A stretch of DNA of 30,149 nucleotides from Bacilli bacterium (GCA_024698065.1 JAILRR010000103.1:1-30149); one strand, 5' to 3'; positions 6,786 to 15,184 are shown, numbered from the stretch's first letter. Translations and numbers: made by a program. The notes: generated by a model from the letters alone, not told the origin.

Positions 6786-7880
6786 ATGACCAGGCGTGAC
6801 GAGATTCTCAAGCTTATAGTCGAGTATTTCATCAGATATGCCGAGCCGATTGGCAGCAAGACGTTGATGACGAAATACAAACTCGATATCAGCAGCGCGA
6901 CCATCCGCAACGAGATGAACGCCCTTGAGAAAATGGGCTTCATCGAGAAGCCTCATACTTCCGGCGGACGCGTGCCAACCGAGAAAGGCTATCAATACTA
7001 TGTCGATAACCTCCGCACCGGTGGAGTCGAAGACAAAGCCAAGCACGCTCTTCAGAACATTCTTAGCGAAAAGACCAAGAGCGTTGAGGAAGTCATGAAA
7101 GAATCCTGCGAGATCCTCTCACAGATGACCAACTTAGCCTCCGTCGTCATCGGTCAAAGCGTCGATGATGAGCGTCTTGTAAGCGTCCAAGTCATCCCTC
7201 TTAGCAACAATACGGCAACCGCTGTGTTCGTCACCGATAAAGGCTATGTCGAAAATAAGACCTTTTTAATGGAAGAAGGCACGAGAGTGGACCAAGTCGT
7301 CAAGACCGTCAAACTCCTTAATGACCGCCTTACGGGAACCCCACTCAGCCAAGTCGTCTCCAAGATGGAAGCCCTTCGCCCAGCCCTTACCGATTATATG
7401 GTCGGCCAAGAGCTCATCTACGAAGCCATCATGGGAGTCTTCGCTAAGCTCGCCACCGAACGTATGGAGCTTTATGGCCAAGAAGAGCTATATAAGCAAC
7501 CGGAATTCGCTAACGACGCCAGCAAATTAAGAGAGCTTCTCTCCTTCATCGATGACCCTGAGGAATTCAAACGAATTCTCAAATCAGGAAAAACCAATGG
7601 CAACATCACCATCTCGATCGGCAACAAGGAATACGGTTATGAGAACCTCGCCCTCGTCAGCACGAACATCAATGTTCCTGGCGAGAAAGGAACCCTTTCC
7701 GTCCTTGGGCCAGCCCGTATGGATTACGACAAAGTCGTTGCCACGCTGCAGTACTTCGCTGAAGCCTTAGACAACTACTTCAGCGCCACCACGAAAGGAG
7801 GAATCGAATGTTCAACAAAAGAAAAGAAAACGAAGAACGCAAAGAGCCCGAACAGCCAGAAGAAAAAAGCGAAGAAATAA
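6786..7880 (+). CDS. hrcA: Heat-shock repressor HrcA
   Basis: 364 residues. The N-terminal winged helix (about 1-75) carries the family signature SSATIRNEMNALEKMGFIEKPHTSGGRVPTEKGY. The rest is the GAF-like dimerisation region. HrcA represses class I heat-shock genes by binding CIRCE, and GroEL normally keeps it active; two CIRCE sites precede this gene, so it should repress its own operon. AAGGAG lies 8 nt before the ATG. The last 24 residues are a lysine/asparagine/serine-rich tail beyond the usual family end (about 340 residues) and are encoded in DNA that also encodes the grpE N-terminus in another frame. Confidence 0.97.
   Translation: MTRRDEILKLIVEYFIRYAEPIGSKTLMTKYKLDISSATIRNEMNALEKMGFIEKPHTSGGRVPTEKGYQYYVDNLRTGGVEDKAKHALQNILSEKTKSVEEVMKESCEILSQMTNLASVVIGQSVDDERLVSVQVIPLSNNTATAVFVTDKGYVENKTFLMEEGTRVDQVVKTVKLLNDRLTGTPLSQVVSKMEALRPALTDYMVGQELIYEAIMGVFAKLATERMELYGQEELYKQPEFANDASKLRELLSFIDDPEEFKRILKSGKTNGNITISIGNKEYGYENLALVSTNINVPGEKGTLSVLGPARMDYDKVVATLQYFAEALDNYFSATTKGGIECSTKEKKTKNAKSPNSQKKKAKK
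7794..7801 (+). promoter_or_regulatory. Ribosome binding site that fixes the grpE start inside hrcA
   Basis: A full AAAGGAGG ends 6 nt before the ATG at 7808. It lies within the hrcA coding region, 80 nt before the hrcA stop, and shows that the overlapping grpE start is real. Confidence 0.88.
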
Positions 7881-8464
7881 AAGAAGAGGGTAACGAACCG
7901 AAGACGGTTGAGATCCTCTATAGCGATTTCTTGAAGCTCAAGGATGCCGCTGAGGCCGAACGCAAAGAGAAAGAGGAGTGGAAGAACAAAGCCTATATGG
8001 CCTACGCCGATACGGCTAACCTCCGCAAATCCCTCGAAGCCGATCACCGCGAGGCACTCCGTTATAGAGCAGAAGGGTTCGTTGAGAATCTTCTCCCAGC
8101 TCTTGATAGCTTCTATATGGCCTTAAGCGCTGAGCCTAATAGCCAGGAAGCCAAGAACTACCAGCAAGGATTCAGCTTCATCTATAATCAACTTCAAAAC
8201 GCGTTATCTAGCGAAGGCGTCACCGAGATCCTTCCTAAGGTAGGAGATGACTTCGATCCAGCCTTCATGCACGCCATGGAAGTTGAGGAAAGCGAAGACG
8301 AAGGAAACAAAGTCCTTCAGGTCTATTCTAAAGGCTACCGCCTACACGAGAAACTCATCAAACCTGTCATGGTCAAGGTGAGCAAACAAAAACAAGACAA
8401 ACCAGCTGAAGAAGCCAAAGAAGCTGCTTCAGCAGAAGATACAAAGGAAGCCAACAAGGCTTAA
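7808..8464 (+). CDS. grpE: Nucleotide exchange factor GrpE
   Basis: 218 residues. GrpE releases ADP from DnaK. The layout is typical: a charged, disordered N-terminus (about 1-40), a long coiled coil (AAEAERKEKEEWKNKAYMAY, then ADTANLRKSLEADHRE), and the C-terminal beta domain with the signature around VTEILPKVGDDFDPAFMHAMEVEE and VLQVYSKGYRLHEKLIKPVMVKVSK. A further acidic/alanine-rich tail follows. The first 73 nt overlap the 3' end of hrcA in a different frame; the strong ribosome site at 7794-7801 supports this start. dnaK follows after 14 nt, with its ribosome site overlapping the grpE stop. Confidence 0.97.
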   Translation: MFNKRKENEERKEPEQPEEKSEEIKEEGNEPKTVEILYSDFLKLKDAAEAERKEKEEWKNKAYMAYADTANLRKSLEADHREALRYRAEGFVENLLPALDSFYMALSAEPNSQEAKNYQQGFSFIYNQLQNALSSEGVTEILPKVGDDFDPAFMHAMEVEESEDEGNKVLQVYSKGYRLHEKLIKPVMVKVSKQKQDKPAEEAKEAASAEDTKEANKA

Positions 8465-8478
8465 GGAGATCAAAGAAT

Positions 8479-10311
8479 ATGGCAAAAGAAATTATCGTCG
8501 GTATCGACCTTGGTACCACCAACTCAGTCATCAGCTACATGCAGGCTGATGGCCAAATCAAAGTTATTCCAAACCCAGAAGGAACCATGACCACCCCATC
8601 GGTCGTCGCCTTCAAAGGCAGTGGAGAAGAAATCGTCGGCAACGCCGCCAAGCGTCAGGCCATCACCAATCCTGACACCGTCAGAAGCGCCAAACGTGCT
8701 ATCGGCACTTCCGATAAGTTCCACATCAATTGCTTAAATAAGGATTTCACCCCACAGGAAATCTCCTCAAAGGTCCTTTCCTACATGAAGAGCTATGCCG
8801 AAAAGAGTATCGGCCAGCCAGTCAAGAAGGCCGTCATCACCGTTCCTGCTTACTTCAATGACGCTCAGCGTCAGGCGACCAAAGACGCAGGCACCATCGC
8901 CGGTCTCGATGTCGTCCGTATCATCAACGAACCAACCGCCAGTTGCTTAGCCTATGGCTTAGATAGCGACAAGAGCGAGAAAGTCCTCGTCTTCGACCTT
9001 GGCGGTGGCACCTTCGATGTTTCCATTCTTGATATCGGCGATGGCACCTTCCAGGTTCTTAGCACCTCTGGCGACACCCGCCTTGGTGGCGATGACTGGG
9101 ATAAAGCCCTTGCCGATTGGATCCGCGCTCAGATCAAGATCGAGACTGGCGTCGATATCAACGACAAGATGGCTGAGCAGCGTTTCTTAGACGCCGCTGA
9201 AAAGGCCAAGATCGAGCTCTCGAGCTCTTTGACCACAACCATCTCCCTTCCATTCATCGGAATGGGCGCCAACGGTCCTATCAACTTCGAAAAAACCCTC
9301 AGCCGCGCTGAATTCCAGAACATGACCCGCAATCTTCTTGAAAGATGCAAGGCCCCAATGGAAAAGGCCATGGCTGATGCCAAACTCAACTACAGCGATC
9401 TCGGACAGATCCTTATGATCGGTGGCTCCATCCGTATGCCAGCCGTCCAGGAAATGGTTCGTCAGGTCACCGGTCACGAGATCAACCTCTCTGTCAACCC
9501 AGACGAAGCCGTCAGCCGTGGTGCTGCCTTACAAGGCGCCGTCATCGCTGGTGACGTTAAGGATGTCGTCCGTCTCGACGTCACTCCTCTTCCCCTTCGT
9601 ATTGAGACCCTTGGCGGAGTCATGACTCCTCTTACCCCAAGGAACACAACCATCCCAACCACCAAGAGCCAGGTCTTCTCGACTGCCGAAGACAACCAGC
9701 CAGCCGTCGACATCATGGTCTACCAAGGTGAAAGACAGATGGCCCACGATAACAAATTACTCGGCCACTTCCAGCTTTCTGGCATCAAACCAGCAAGACG
9801 TGGACAGCCAAGAATCGAAGTCACCTTCAGCATCGACGTCAACGGTATCGTTAAGGTCAGCGCTAAAGACCTCGATACCCAGCAATCCCAGGATATCACC
9901 ATCAGCGGTTCCAATGGTCTTTCCAAAGAAGACATCGACCGTATGATCAAGGAAGCCGAGGAAAACAAAGAGGCCGATGCCAAGCGTAAAGGTGACATCG
10001 AAGTCAAGAATAAGGCTCAGACCTACATCGACCAGATCAACCAGTCCTTAGTCGAACAAGGCGACAAGCTTACCCAAGAGCAGAAAGACGAACTCATCAA
10101 GATCCGTGACGAGGCTCAGGGCGCTATGGGTGCCAACGACATCGAGAAACTCCGCGAGATCGTCGGAAGACTCGAAGACACCGCCGCGAAAGCCGCTCAG
10201 TACGCTCAGCAAACCGGTGCCAACCCAAATCCAGGAGCAGGTGCTTCTGATGCCGGAACAACCGGTGCCGACGATGTCGTCGATGCCGATTTCACCGACA
10301 AGAAAAACTAA
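8479..10311 (+). CDS. dnaK: Chaperone DnaK (Hsp70)
   Basis: 610 residues, the usual length for Gram-positive DnaK, which lacks the extra segment in the ATPase subdomain found in E. coli. The ATPase domain shows IGIDLGTTNS near the N-terminus, VPAYFNDAQRQATKDAG, FDLGGGTFDVSIL and IGGSIRMPAVQ. The linker VVRLDVTPLPL leads to the substrate-binding domain and helical lid, ending in a Gly/Ala-rich stretch and DDVVDADF, a variant of the common EEVVDADF tail. The ribosome site TAAGGAG overlaps the grpE stop at 8462-8468. It works with DnaJ and GrpE, both encoded beside it. Confidence 0.98.
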   Translation: MAKEIIVGIDLGTTNSVISYMQADGQIKVIPNPEGTMTTPSVVAFKGSGEEIVGNAAKRQAITNPDTVRSAKRAIGTSDKFHINCLNKDFTPQEISSKVLSYMKSYAEKSIGQPVKKAVITVPAYFNDAQRQATKDAGTIAGLDVVRIINEPTASCLAYGLDSDKSEKVLVFDLGGGTFDVSILDIGDGTFQVLSTSGDTRLGGDDWDKALADWIRAQIKIETGVDINDKMAEQRFLDAAEKAKIELSSSLTTTISLPFIGMGANGPINFEKTLSRAEFQNMTRNLLERCKAPMEKAMADAKLNYSDLGQILMIGGSIRMPAVQEMVRQVTGHEINLSVNPDEAVSRGAALQGAVIAGDVKDVVRLDVTPLPLRIETLGGVMTPLTPRNTTIPTTKSQVFSTAEDNQPAVDIMVYQGERQMAHDNKLLGHFQLSGIKPARRGQPRIEVTFSIDVNGIVKVSAKDLDTQQSQDITISGSNGLSKEDIDRMIKEAEENKEADAKRKGDIEVKNKAQTYIDQINQSLVEQGDKLTQEQKDELIKIRDEAQGAMGANDIEKLREIVGRLEDTAAKAAQYAQQTGANPNPGAGASDAGTTGADDVVDADFTDKKN

Positions 10312-10322
10312 TCATCATCACT

Positions 10323-10364
10323 AAGGTGGTGGCGTCAAAAACTAGGCGCCACCGACCTTTTGTT
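10323..10364 (+). terminator. Strong hairpin between dnaK and dnaJ: partial terminator or processing stem
   Basis: AAGGT+GGTGGCG (10323-10334) pairs with CGCCACC-g-ACCTT (10347-10359): a 12-bp stem with one bulged G and a 12-nt loop, followed by TTTTGTT. It lies between two cotranscribed chaperone genes, so it most likely lowers dnaJ relative to dnaK by partial termination, or protects the 3' end of a processed dnaK message. Confidence 0.7.
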
Positions 10365-10381
10365 AAAACAAGGAGTAAACA

Positions 10382-11518
10382 ATGGCAGAGGCAAAACGCG
10401 ATTATTATGACGTCCTTGGCGTGAGCAAAAGCGCATCCAAAGACGAAATCAAAAGCGCCTACCGCAAACTAGCCAAGCAATACCATCCGGATATCAACCA
10501 TTCTCCTGATGCCCCAAAGAAATTTGAGGAGATTCAGGAGGCCTATGACGTCCTCTTCGACGATTCAAAGAGAAAGCAGTATGACCAATTCGGGCACGCT
10601 GCCTTCCAACAAGGCGGATCGACTGGAGGAGCGGGCAACCCATTCGGTGGAGCTGGCTTCTCGGGCGCTGGTTTTGGCGATGTCGACCTCAATGACATAT
10701 TCTCGAGTTTCTTCGGTGGCGGAAGACGGTCCCAAAGAAGCTCTGGAGGACCGCAAAAAGGCAATGATGTGCTTGTCCAAAAGACGATTTCCTTCATGGA
10801 TTCGATCAAAGGAACGCATATCACCATGCCGATAACCTACGACGAGCCATGTTCACACTGTCATGGAACGGGTGCTGAGAGTCCAAGCGACATCTCGACT
10901 TGCCCATATTGTGGCGGCCGTGGCTACACTTTGCATACTCAAAGAACTCTCTTTGGCACCATGCAAACCGAAGGCCCATGCGAACACTGCCATGGCACAG
11001 GCAAAGTCGTCAAAAACGCTTGCAAAACCTGTGGTGGCAGCGGATATAACCGCGTTCACAAGGACCTTGACGTCAATATTCCAGCCGGTATCAATGATGG
11101 GCAACAAGTCCGTGTCAAAGGCAAAGGCGAAAGAGGCGTCAACGGTGGAGAAAACGGCGATCTCTATATTGAGGTCCACATCAAGAAAGACCCTGTCTTC
11201 ACCCGTGATGGTAACGACATCCACATGGAACTTGAGCTGTCCTTCGTCGATTGCGCTCTTGGCGCAAGCCTCGATGTCAATACGGTCTATGGTTCAGTTG
11301 AAGTCGCAATCCCAGCCGGAACCCAGCCAAATCAGATTCTGAAACTCAAGGGACAAGGCGTGAAAGACCTTCGTTCTGGACGTCCAGGCGATCAGTTCCT
11401 TCACATCAAAGTAACGACGCCGACGAATCTATCATCCACTGAGAAAGACTTGCTTAGGCAATTCCAAAAAGAAGAGCAAGCCAAACTCGGCAAGTGGTGG
11501 AACAAAGGCAGAAAATAA
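10382..11518 (+). CDS. dnaJ: Chaperone DnaJ (type I Hsp40)
   Basis: 378 residues. The J domain has HPD at 35-37, needed to stimulate DnaK ATP hydrolysis. A Gly/Phe-rich linker follows (about 80-120). The zinc region has four CxxCxGxG motifs (CSHCHGTG, CPYCGGRG, CEHCHGTG, CKTCGGSG), and the C-terminal substrate-binding domains complete a type I protein. AAGGAG lies 8 nt before the ATG. It is the last gene of the heat-shock operon, followed by a strong terminator. Confidence 0.98.
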   Translation: MAEAKRDYYDVLGVSKSASKDEIKSAYRKLAKQYHPDINHSPDAPKKFEEIQEAYDVLFDDSKRKQYDQFGHAAFQQGGSTGGAGNPFGGAGFSGAGFGDVDLNDIFSSFFGGGRRSQRSSGGPQKGNDVLVQKTISFMDSIKGTHITMPITYDEPCSHCHGTGAESPSDISTCPYCGGRGYTLHTQRTLFGTMQTEGPCEHCHGTGKVVKNACKTCGGSGYNRVHKDLDVNIPAGINDGQQVRVKGKGERGVNGGENGDLYIEVHIKKDPVFTRDGNDIHMELELSFVDCALGASLDVNTVYGSVEVAIPAGTQPNQILKLKGQGVKDLRSGRPGDQFLHIKVTTPTNLSSTEKDLLRQFQKEEQAKLGKWWNKGRK

Positions 11519-11522
11519 GATT

Positions 11523-11552
11523 AAGGTCTCACAAAAGTGAGGCCTTTTTTCT
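11523..11552 (+). terminator. Rho-independent terminator of the heat-shock operon
   Basis: AAGGTCTCAC (11523-11532) pairs with GTGAGGCCTT (11537-11546), a 10-bp stem with one G-U pair and an AAAA loop, followed by a T-run. It begins 4 nt after the dnaJ stop. Confidence 0.93.
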
Positions 11553-11606
11553 TGCTCGTATGCGTGCGAAGGGGTTATGCTATGAAATGTATTAGAAAGA
11601 CCATTT

Positions 11607-12059
11607 ATGCCAACTTGTAGAAATTGCCATCGCACAATTGCCAAATTCGATGCCGATGTCTGCCCATATTGCGGAACAGTCGATCCAATTGACTCCCAAT
11701 ATAGGACGAAAGACATGACATCTTTCATCGACCCTCAGAAACCAAAGAGCGGTCTCTATAAAAGCAAAAGCCGCGTAACTGCGGCCATCCTTTGCCTTTT
11801 GCTTGGCTTTGCTGGCATCCATGATTTCTACCTTGGCTTCAAAAAGAGAGGTCTCATCAACATCATCTTCACTCTTTGCTTTGTTGGCGTCATCGGGACG
11901 ATCATGCTCATTTTGAATCTTAACCACGTGATCGATTGGTCGATCCCAGGCGGATATCTCTTGCCGTTTGCCATCGATTTCCTTTTCCACGCTGGCTACG
12001 CTTTACGCTACATCTTCCAAGATTCCCTCAAAGACGGGAATGGAGTTTTCCTTCGCTAG
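11607..12059 (+). CDS. Zinc-ribbon TM2-domain membrane protein
   Basis: 150 residues. The N-terminus is a zinc-ribbon-like knuckle with C4xxC7 and C19xxC22. After a linker, residues about 58-105 match the TM2 pattern: two hydrophobic segments with the central motif LLGFAGIHDFYLGFKKRGLINI. A third hydrophobic stretch lies near 113-133. TM2 proteins are small two-span membrane proteins of unknown biochemical role, in bacteria often with a zinc ribbon. It replaces the prmA gene that lies between dnaJ and rsmE in Bacillus. The upstream start region has no Shine-Dalgarno sequence; only weak -10-like sequences (TATGCT at 11576, TATTAG at 11590) are visible. rsmE starts 4 nt after its stop codon. 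Confidence 0.85.
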   Translation: MPTCRNCHRTIAKFDADVCPYCGTVDPIDSQYRTKDMTSFIDPQKPKSGLYKSKSRVTAAILCLLLGFAGIHDFYLGFKKRGLINIIFTLCFVGVIGTIMLILNLNHVIDWSIPGGYLLPFAIDFLFHAGYALRYIFQDSLKDGNGVFLR

Positions 12060-12062
12060 AGT

Positions 12063-12785
12063 ATGGAACGTTTCTTCGGCAAAATCGAAGGGGACAAAGC
12101 CTATATCACCCCAGACAAAGCACATCATCTAGTGCGTGTTTTGCGTGCGAAAAAAGGTGACAAGGTTGAGATTGCCGATACTGGCGAACTCTATCTTTGT
12201 GAGATAAAGAGCCTCGACCCTCTTGAGATAACGGTTATCGAATCGTTATATAAGCCAAACCCTCTTCCTTTCACGCTTGTTTTAGCGTTCGCTCTCCTAA
12301 AAGGCGGACATGATGAGCTCGTCCTTCAAAAAGGCACCGAGCTTGGCGTATCCGAATTCGCTCCATTTGTCTCTAGCCGCACGATCGTGAGACTTGATGA
12401 GAAGGACAAAGAAAAGAGAAAAGCCCGTTTTGAGAAGATCGTTCTCTCATCCTGCGAGCAATGCAAACGCATCGATATCCCAAAAGTCGACGATATCTTA
12501 TCGTTTGATAAGATGACCGATATGAAATTCGACCACGCCTTCTTCGCGTATGAAGGGCTTTCTCATGAATCCTTTAACCTTGCTATGGAAGCTTCGAAAG
12601 TCAAAGAAGGAGAAAGAGTCGTTTTGATTGTCGGACCCGAAGGCGGATTCGATGAGAAAGAAGTGGACCTTGCCACAAAGAAAGGCCTCACCCCAGTCTC
12701 CCTTGGTCAAAGGATCCTGCGTGCCGAAACCGCTTCGATCTATCTTGCCAGCGTCTTCTCGTTCTTAGGGGAGAGCAAACAATGA
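12063..12785 (+). CDS. rsmE: 16S rRNA m3U1498 methyltransferase RsmE
   Basis: 240 residues. A SPOUT-class methyltransferase that methylates U1498 of 16S rRNA using SAM. An N-terminal PUA-like domain (about 1-70, with HHLVRVLRAKKGD) precedes the knotted SPOUT domain, whose SAM-binding signatures GPEGGF and SLGQRILRAETASIY are intact. It has no clear Shine-Dalgarno sequence; the start lies 4 nt after the TM2 gene stop, so it is probably translated by reinitiation. Its stop overlaps the next gene as ATGA. Confidence 0.95.
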   Translation: MERFFGKIEGDKAYITPDKAHHLVRVLRAKKGDKVEIADTGELYLCEIKSLDPLEITVIESLYKPNPLPFTLVLAFALLKGGHDELVLQKGTELGVSEFAPFVSSRTIVRLDEKDKEKRKARFEKIVLSSCEQCKRIDIPKVDDILSFDKMTDMKFDHAFFAYEGLSHESFNLAMEASKVKEGERVVLIVGPEGGFDEKEVDLATKKGLTPVSLGQRILRAETASIYLASVFSFLGESKQ

Positions 12786-13540
12786 ACCTCTATCAGCTTT
12801 TAAGCGATAACCAAGCACCTACCTCATTCGACCATGGGGATGAGCTCGCTTTCTATAACCGTTATTCCTACAAACTATCGGATAACGAGCCTTTCGCTTA
12901 TCTTTCTAAGATGATTGATTCTTTTGGAATCATCAGAGCCAATATCGTTCTCCGTGCGATTTTGAACAAGGAAGAGATCGAGAAAGAGTACTTCGCTCAT
13001 TCGAAAGCCGTTGAAAAGAACCCTATGGCCGCCCCGATGGAAGAATTCATGGAAGATGTGACAAGCACCTTGCCATATATCGAGATTGATGGGGAGAAGA
13101 ACTATGTTCCGATTTTCCCATCTTCCTTAGCCTCTTTGTACACGAATTCATACGAAAAGCTTTCCGTTCCACCTTATAAGAAACTCCTCAAGGACTATGA
13201 GGCAGCCTTAATCGATCCGTTCGATTATTATGGGATGTCTTTATACGACTCTTATTTCACAAAACTCGTAATCCTTCGTAAGACCGAGAATTCTTTAGCG
13301 GCCTACGATTATGATGCAGAGTGCATCTATTTCATCAATGAGCAAGGCCGTCTTGACGCGAAAATCGCTCTCTTTGACAAATATCTTGCTAGGCCACTTA
13401 AGAACCACATGATTCCTCGCATTCAGAAAGTTGTCGACGCTTATTACGAAGGCGACAGAGACAAAATGCTCAATGTTCTCTTAAGAGAAAAGCTCATCTC
13501 CGATACACTTCGCAAGAAAGCGGACGAGAAAAAGAAATGA
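12782..13540 (+). CDS. Unrecognised 252-residue soluble protein, coupled between rsmE and mtaB
   Basis: I do not recognise a family. There is no signal peptide or membrane span; the composition is charged and mostly helical, with many Tyr and Phe (LSDNEPFAYLSKM, LIDPFDYYGMSLYDSYF) and a basic C-terminus ending ADEKKK. One segment around 177-190 (AAYDYDAECIYFIN) may form a beta hairpin. It has no cysteine cluster and no visible nucleotide-binding motif. It overlaps rsmE by 4 nt upstream and mtaB by 4 nt downstream (both ATGA), so it is tightly co-translated with two RNA-modification genes. A role linked to RNA modification or ribosome assembly is only inference from position. The coding frame is convincing because of both overlaps and normal codon use. 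Confidence 0.85.
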   Translation: MNLYQLLSDNQAPTSFDHGDELAFYNRYSYKLSDNEPFAYLSKMIDSFGIIRANIVLRAILNKEEIEKEYFAHSKAVEKNPMAAPMEEFMEDVTSTLPYIEIDGEKNYVPIFPSSLASLYTNSYEKLSVPPYKKLLKDYEAALIDPFDYYGMSLYDSYFTKLVILRKTENSLAAYDYDAECIYFINEQGRLDAKIALFDKYLARPLKNHMIPRIQKVVDAYYEGDRDKMLNVLLREKLISDTLRKKADEKKK

Positions 13541-14817
13541 AGTTCTTTGTTTTCTCTCTTGGCTGCAAAGTCAATTCATACGAGAAAGACGCCATAAAGG
13601 AAGCCCTCATTGAAAGAGGGGATGTTGAGGTGTCTAAGCCTGAAGAGGCTTCTTTAATCGTCGTCAATACCTGCTCAGTCACGGCCACAAGCGATCAGAA
13701 ATCGCGTCAGCATATCCGTAAATTCAGAAGGCTTTCTCCAAACGCCATCGTCGCCGTCATGGGTTGCTACTCTGAAGGCCACCTAAGCGAAGCGGAGACT
13801 TTAGGCGCCGACATCATCATCGGAACTTCAGGCCGCGACAAATTGCTCTCTTATATCGATCAATTCGCCGTTGATCATAAGCAAATCGTCGACGTCACTT
13901 ACCTTGACCGCAAAAAGAAATACGAGGAACTGAAGTCTAACGCTTTCACGGACAACGCACGAGCTTATTTGAAAATTCAGGACGGATGCGACAAATTCTG
14001 CTCATATTGCCTCATTCCTTTCGTTAGGGGTAACTCCCGTTCTAGAACCAAAGAAGAGGCGTTAAGAGAGGCTAAAGCCCTTGTTGAAAAAGGTTATCAA
14101 GAACTTGTTTTAACCGGAATCGAAGTCGGCTTTTATGGCCTTGATCTATATGGGAAAGAGTATGGCCTTGGTGAACTTGTCGAAGACATCATCAAAGAAA
14201 ACCCAACACTTAAGAGGCTACGCCTTTCATCGATAGACATTAGCGAAATCTCAGATAAGCTTTTCGAGGATTTCAAAAACTACCAGGCCTTAATGCCTCA
14301 TCTTCATTTGTCTTTGCAATCTGGCTCTGACAGCGTTTTAAAGAGGATGAAGCGTAACTACACGACATCCGAGTATTACGAGAAAGTGAAGCTTTTGCGT
14401 AGCATGTGCCCAGATATCGCTATCACCACCGACATCATTGCCGGTTTCCCAGAAGAAACGGATGAGGAGTGGAATGAGACTATGGAATTCGCAAAGAAAT
14501 GCGAATTTGCTGAGATTCATTGCTTTGCCTATTCTTCGAGAAAAGGAACTGTTGCAGCGAGCATGAAACAGGTCGACAGTGCGACAAAAGATAAGAGAAG
14601 CCATGAACTCCTCGCTCTTTCTAGAGAACTAAGAGACAAATATGAGAAGAAGTTCTATGGCCAGGAGATGGAAGTCCTTTTTGAAGACTATGATTCAAAA
14701 AGCGGCTACACCTATGGCCACACGAAGAACTATCTTTTGGTTAAGAAGAAAAGCGACCGTTCGCTGCAAAAGACCTTTGCGACCGTCATTTATGATGAAA
14801 GCAGCAAAGCCGACTAG
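13537..14817 (+). CDS. mtaB: tRNA t6A37 methylthiotransferase MtaB
   Basis: 426 residues. MtaB converts t6A37 to ms2t6A37 in tRNAs reading ANN codons, using two [4Fe-4S] clusters and SAM. The N-terminal MTTase domain has C10 (SLGCKVN), C46 (NTCSVT) and C77 (MGCYSE). The radical SAM motif is C151-x3-C155-x2-C158 (DGCDKFCSYC), followed by RGNSRSR. A TRAM-like C-terminal part ends the protein. The SLGCKVNSYE start and SRSR pattern favour MtaB over MiaB or RimO. It is the last gene of the TM2-rsmE-unknown-mtaB unit; no clear terminator is seen after it. Confidence 0.92.
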   Translation: MKFFVFSLGCKVNSYEKDAIKEALIERGDVEVSKPEEASLIVVNTCSVTATSDQKSRQHIRKFRRLSPNAIVAVMGCYSEGHLSEAETLGADIIIGTSGRDKLLSYIDQFAVDHKQIVDVTYLDRKKKYEELKSNAFTDNARAYLKIQDGCDKFCSYCLIPFVRGNSRSRTKEEALREAKALVEKGYQELVLTGIEVGFYGLDLYGKEYGLGELVEDIIKENPTLKRLRLSSIDISEISDKLFEDFKNYQALMPHLHLSLQSGSDSVLKRMKRNYTTSEYYEKVKLLRSMCPDIAITTDIIAGFPEETDEEWNETMEFAKKCEFAEIHCFAYSSRKGTVAASMKQVDSATKDKRSHELLALSRELRDKYEKKFYGQEMEVLFEDYDSKSGYTYGHTKNYLLVKKKSDRSLQKTFATVIYDESSKAD

Positions 14818-14922
14818 GTTTTTGCCCTGTTGATTAGCCATTTTCAAATTGTGATAATTCAAAAACCACATTAGGCGCAATCGAAACAATACGGAAAAAT
14901 TATGACATTGACAAAAAATAAT

Positions 14923-14950
14923 TTGACTATATATTTACCTTCTTTATAAT
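14923..14950 (+). promoter_or_regulatory. Promoter of rpmF
   Basis: TTGACT (14923-14928), 16 nt, TATAAT (14945-14950); start near 14957, leader about 24 nt with AAAGGAGG at 14965-14972, 8 nt before the ATG. A second overlapping pair, TTGACA (14908-14913) with TATATT (14930-14935, 16-nt spacer), could give a tandem promoter. The rest of 14818-14980 is AT-rich with no gene. Confidence 0.85.
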
Positions 14951-14980
14951 TATCCCAGTCCAACAAAGGAGGATCGAAAA

Positions 14981-15166
14981 ATGGCAGTCCCGCAGAGAAG
15001 AATTGGTAAAACCGCTAAAAGAAAGAGAAGAACTCATTTCAACCTCGCAGCCCCAGCTTTGGTTCAGTGCAGCCACTGTGGTTCAATGGTTAGACCTCAC
15101 CACGTTTGCCCAGAATGTGGCTACTACGATGGTAAGGATATCCTTCACCTCAAAAAAGGCGAATAA
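14981..15166 (+). CDS. rpmF: Ribosomal protein L32
   Basis: 61 residues; a 50S subunit protein. The basic N-terminus MAVPQRRIGKTAKRKRRTHF is characteristic. C30xxC33 and C43xxC46 form the zinc ribbon of the Zn-binding (C+) form. A strong ribosome site and strong promoter precede it and a perfect terminator follows, so it is transcribed alone. In many Bacilli rpmF follows a DUF177 (yceD) gene; here it stands alone beside mtaB. Confidence 0.98.
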   Translation: MAVPQRRIGKTAKRKRRTHFNLAAPALVQCSHCGSMVRPHHVCPECGYYDGKDILHLKKGE

Positions 15167-15184
15167 TTATTGTTCAAATTGAAT

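Noticed and set aside
7808..7880. Frameshift or assembly error at the hrcA/grpE junction
   Set aside because: Both proteins are complete and in family range, and grpE has its own strong ribosome site placed correctly, so a true overlap is the simpler reading.
10863..11342. 159-codon plus-strand frame inside dnaJ
   Set aside because: Alternate-frame shadow of the cysteine and glycine codons of the DnaJ zinc region.
14818..14922. Possible small RNA or terminator after mtaB
   Set aside because: AT-rich sequence with no stable stem followed by a T-run and no promoter apart from the rpmF one.
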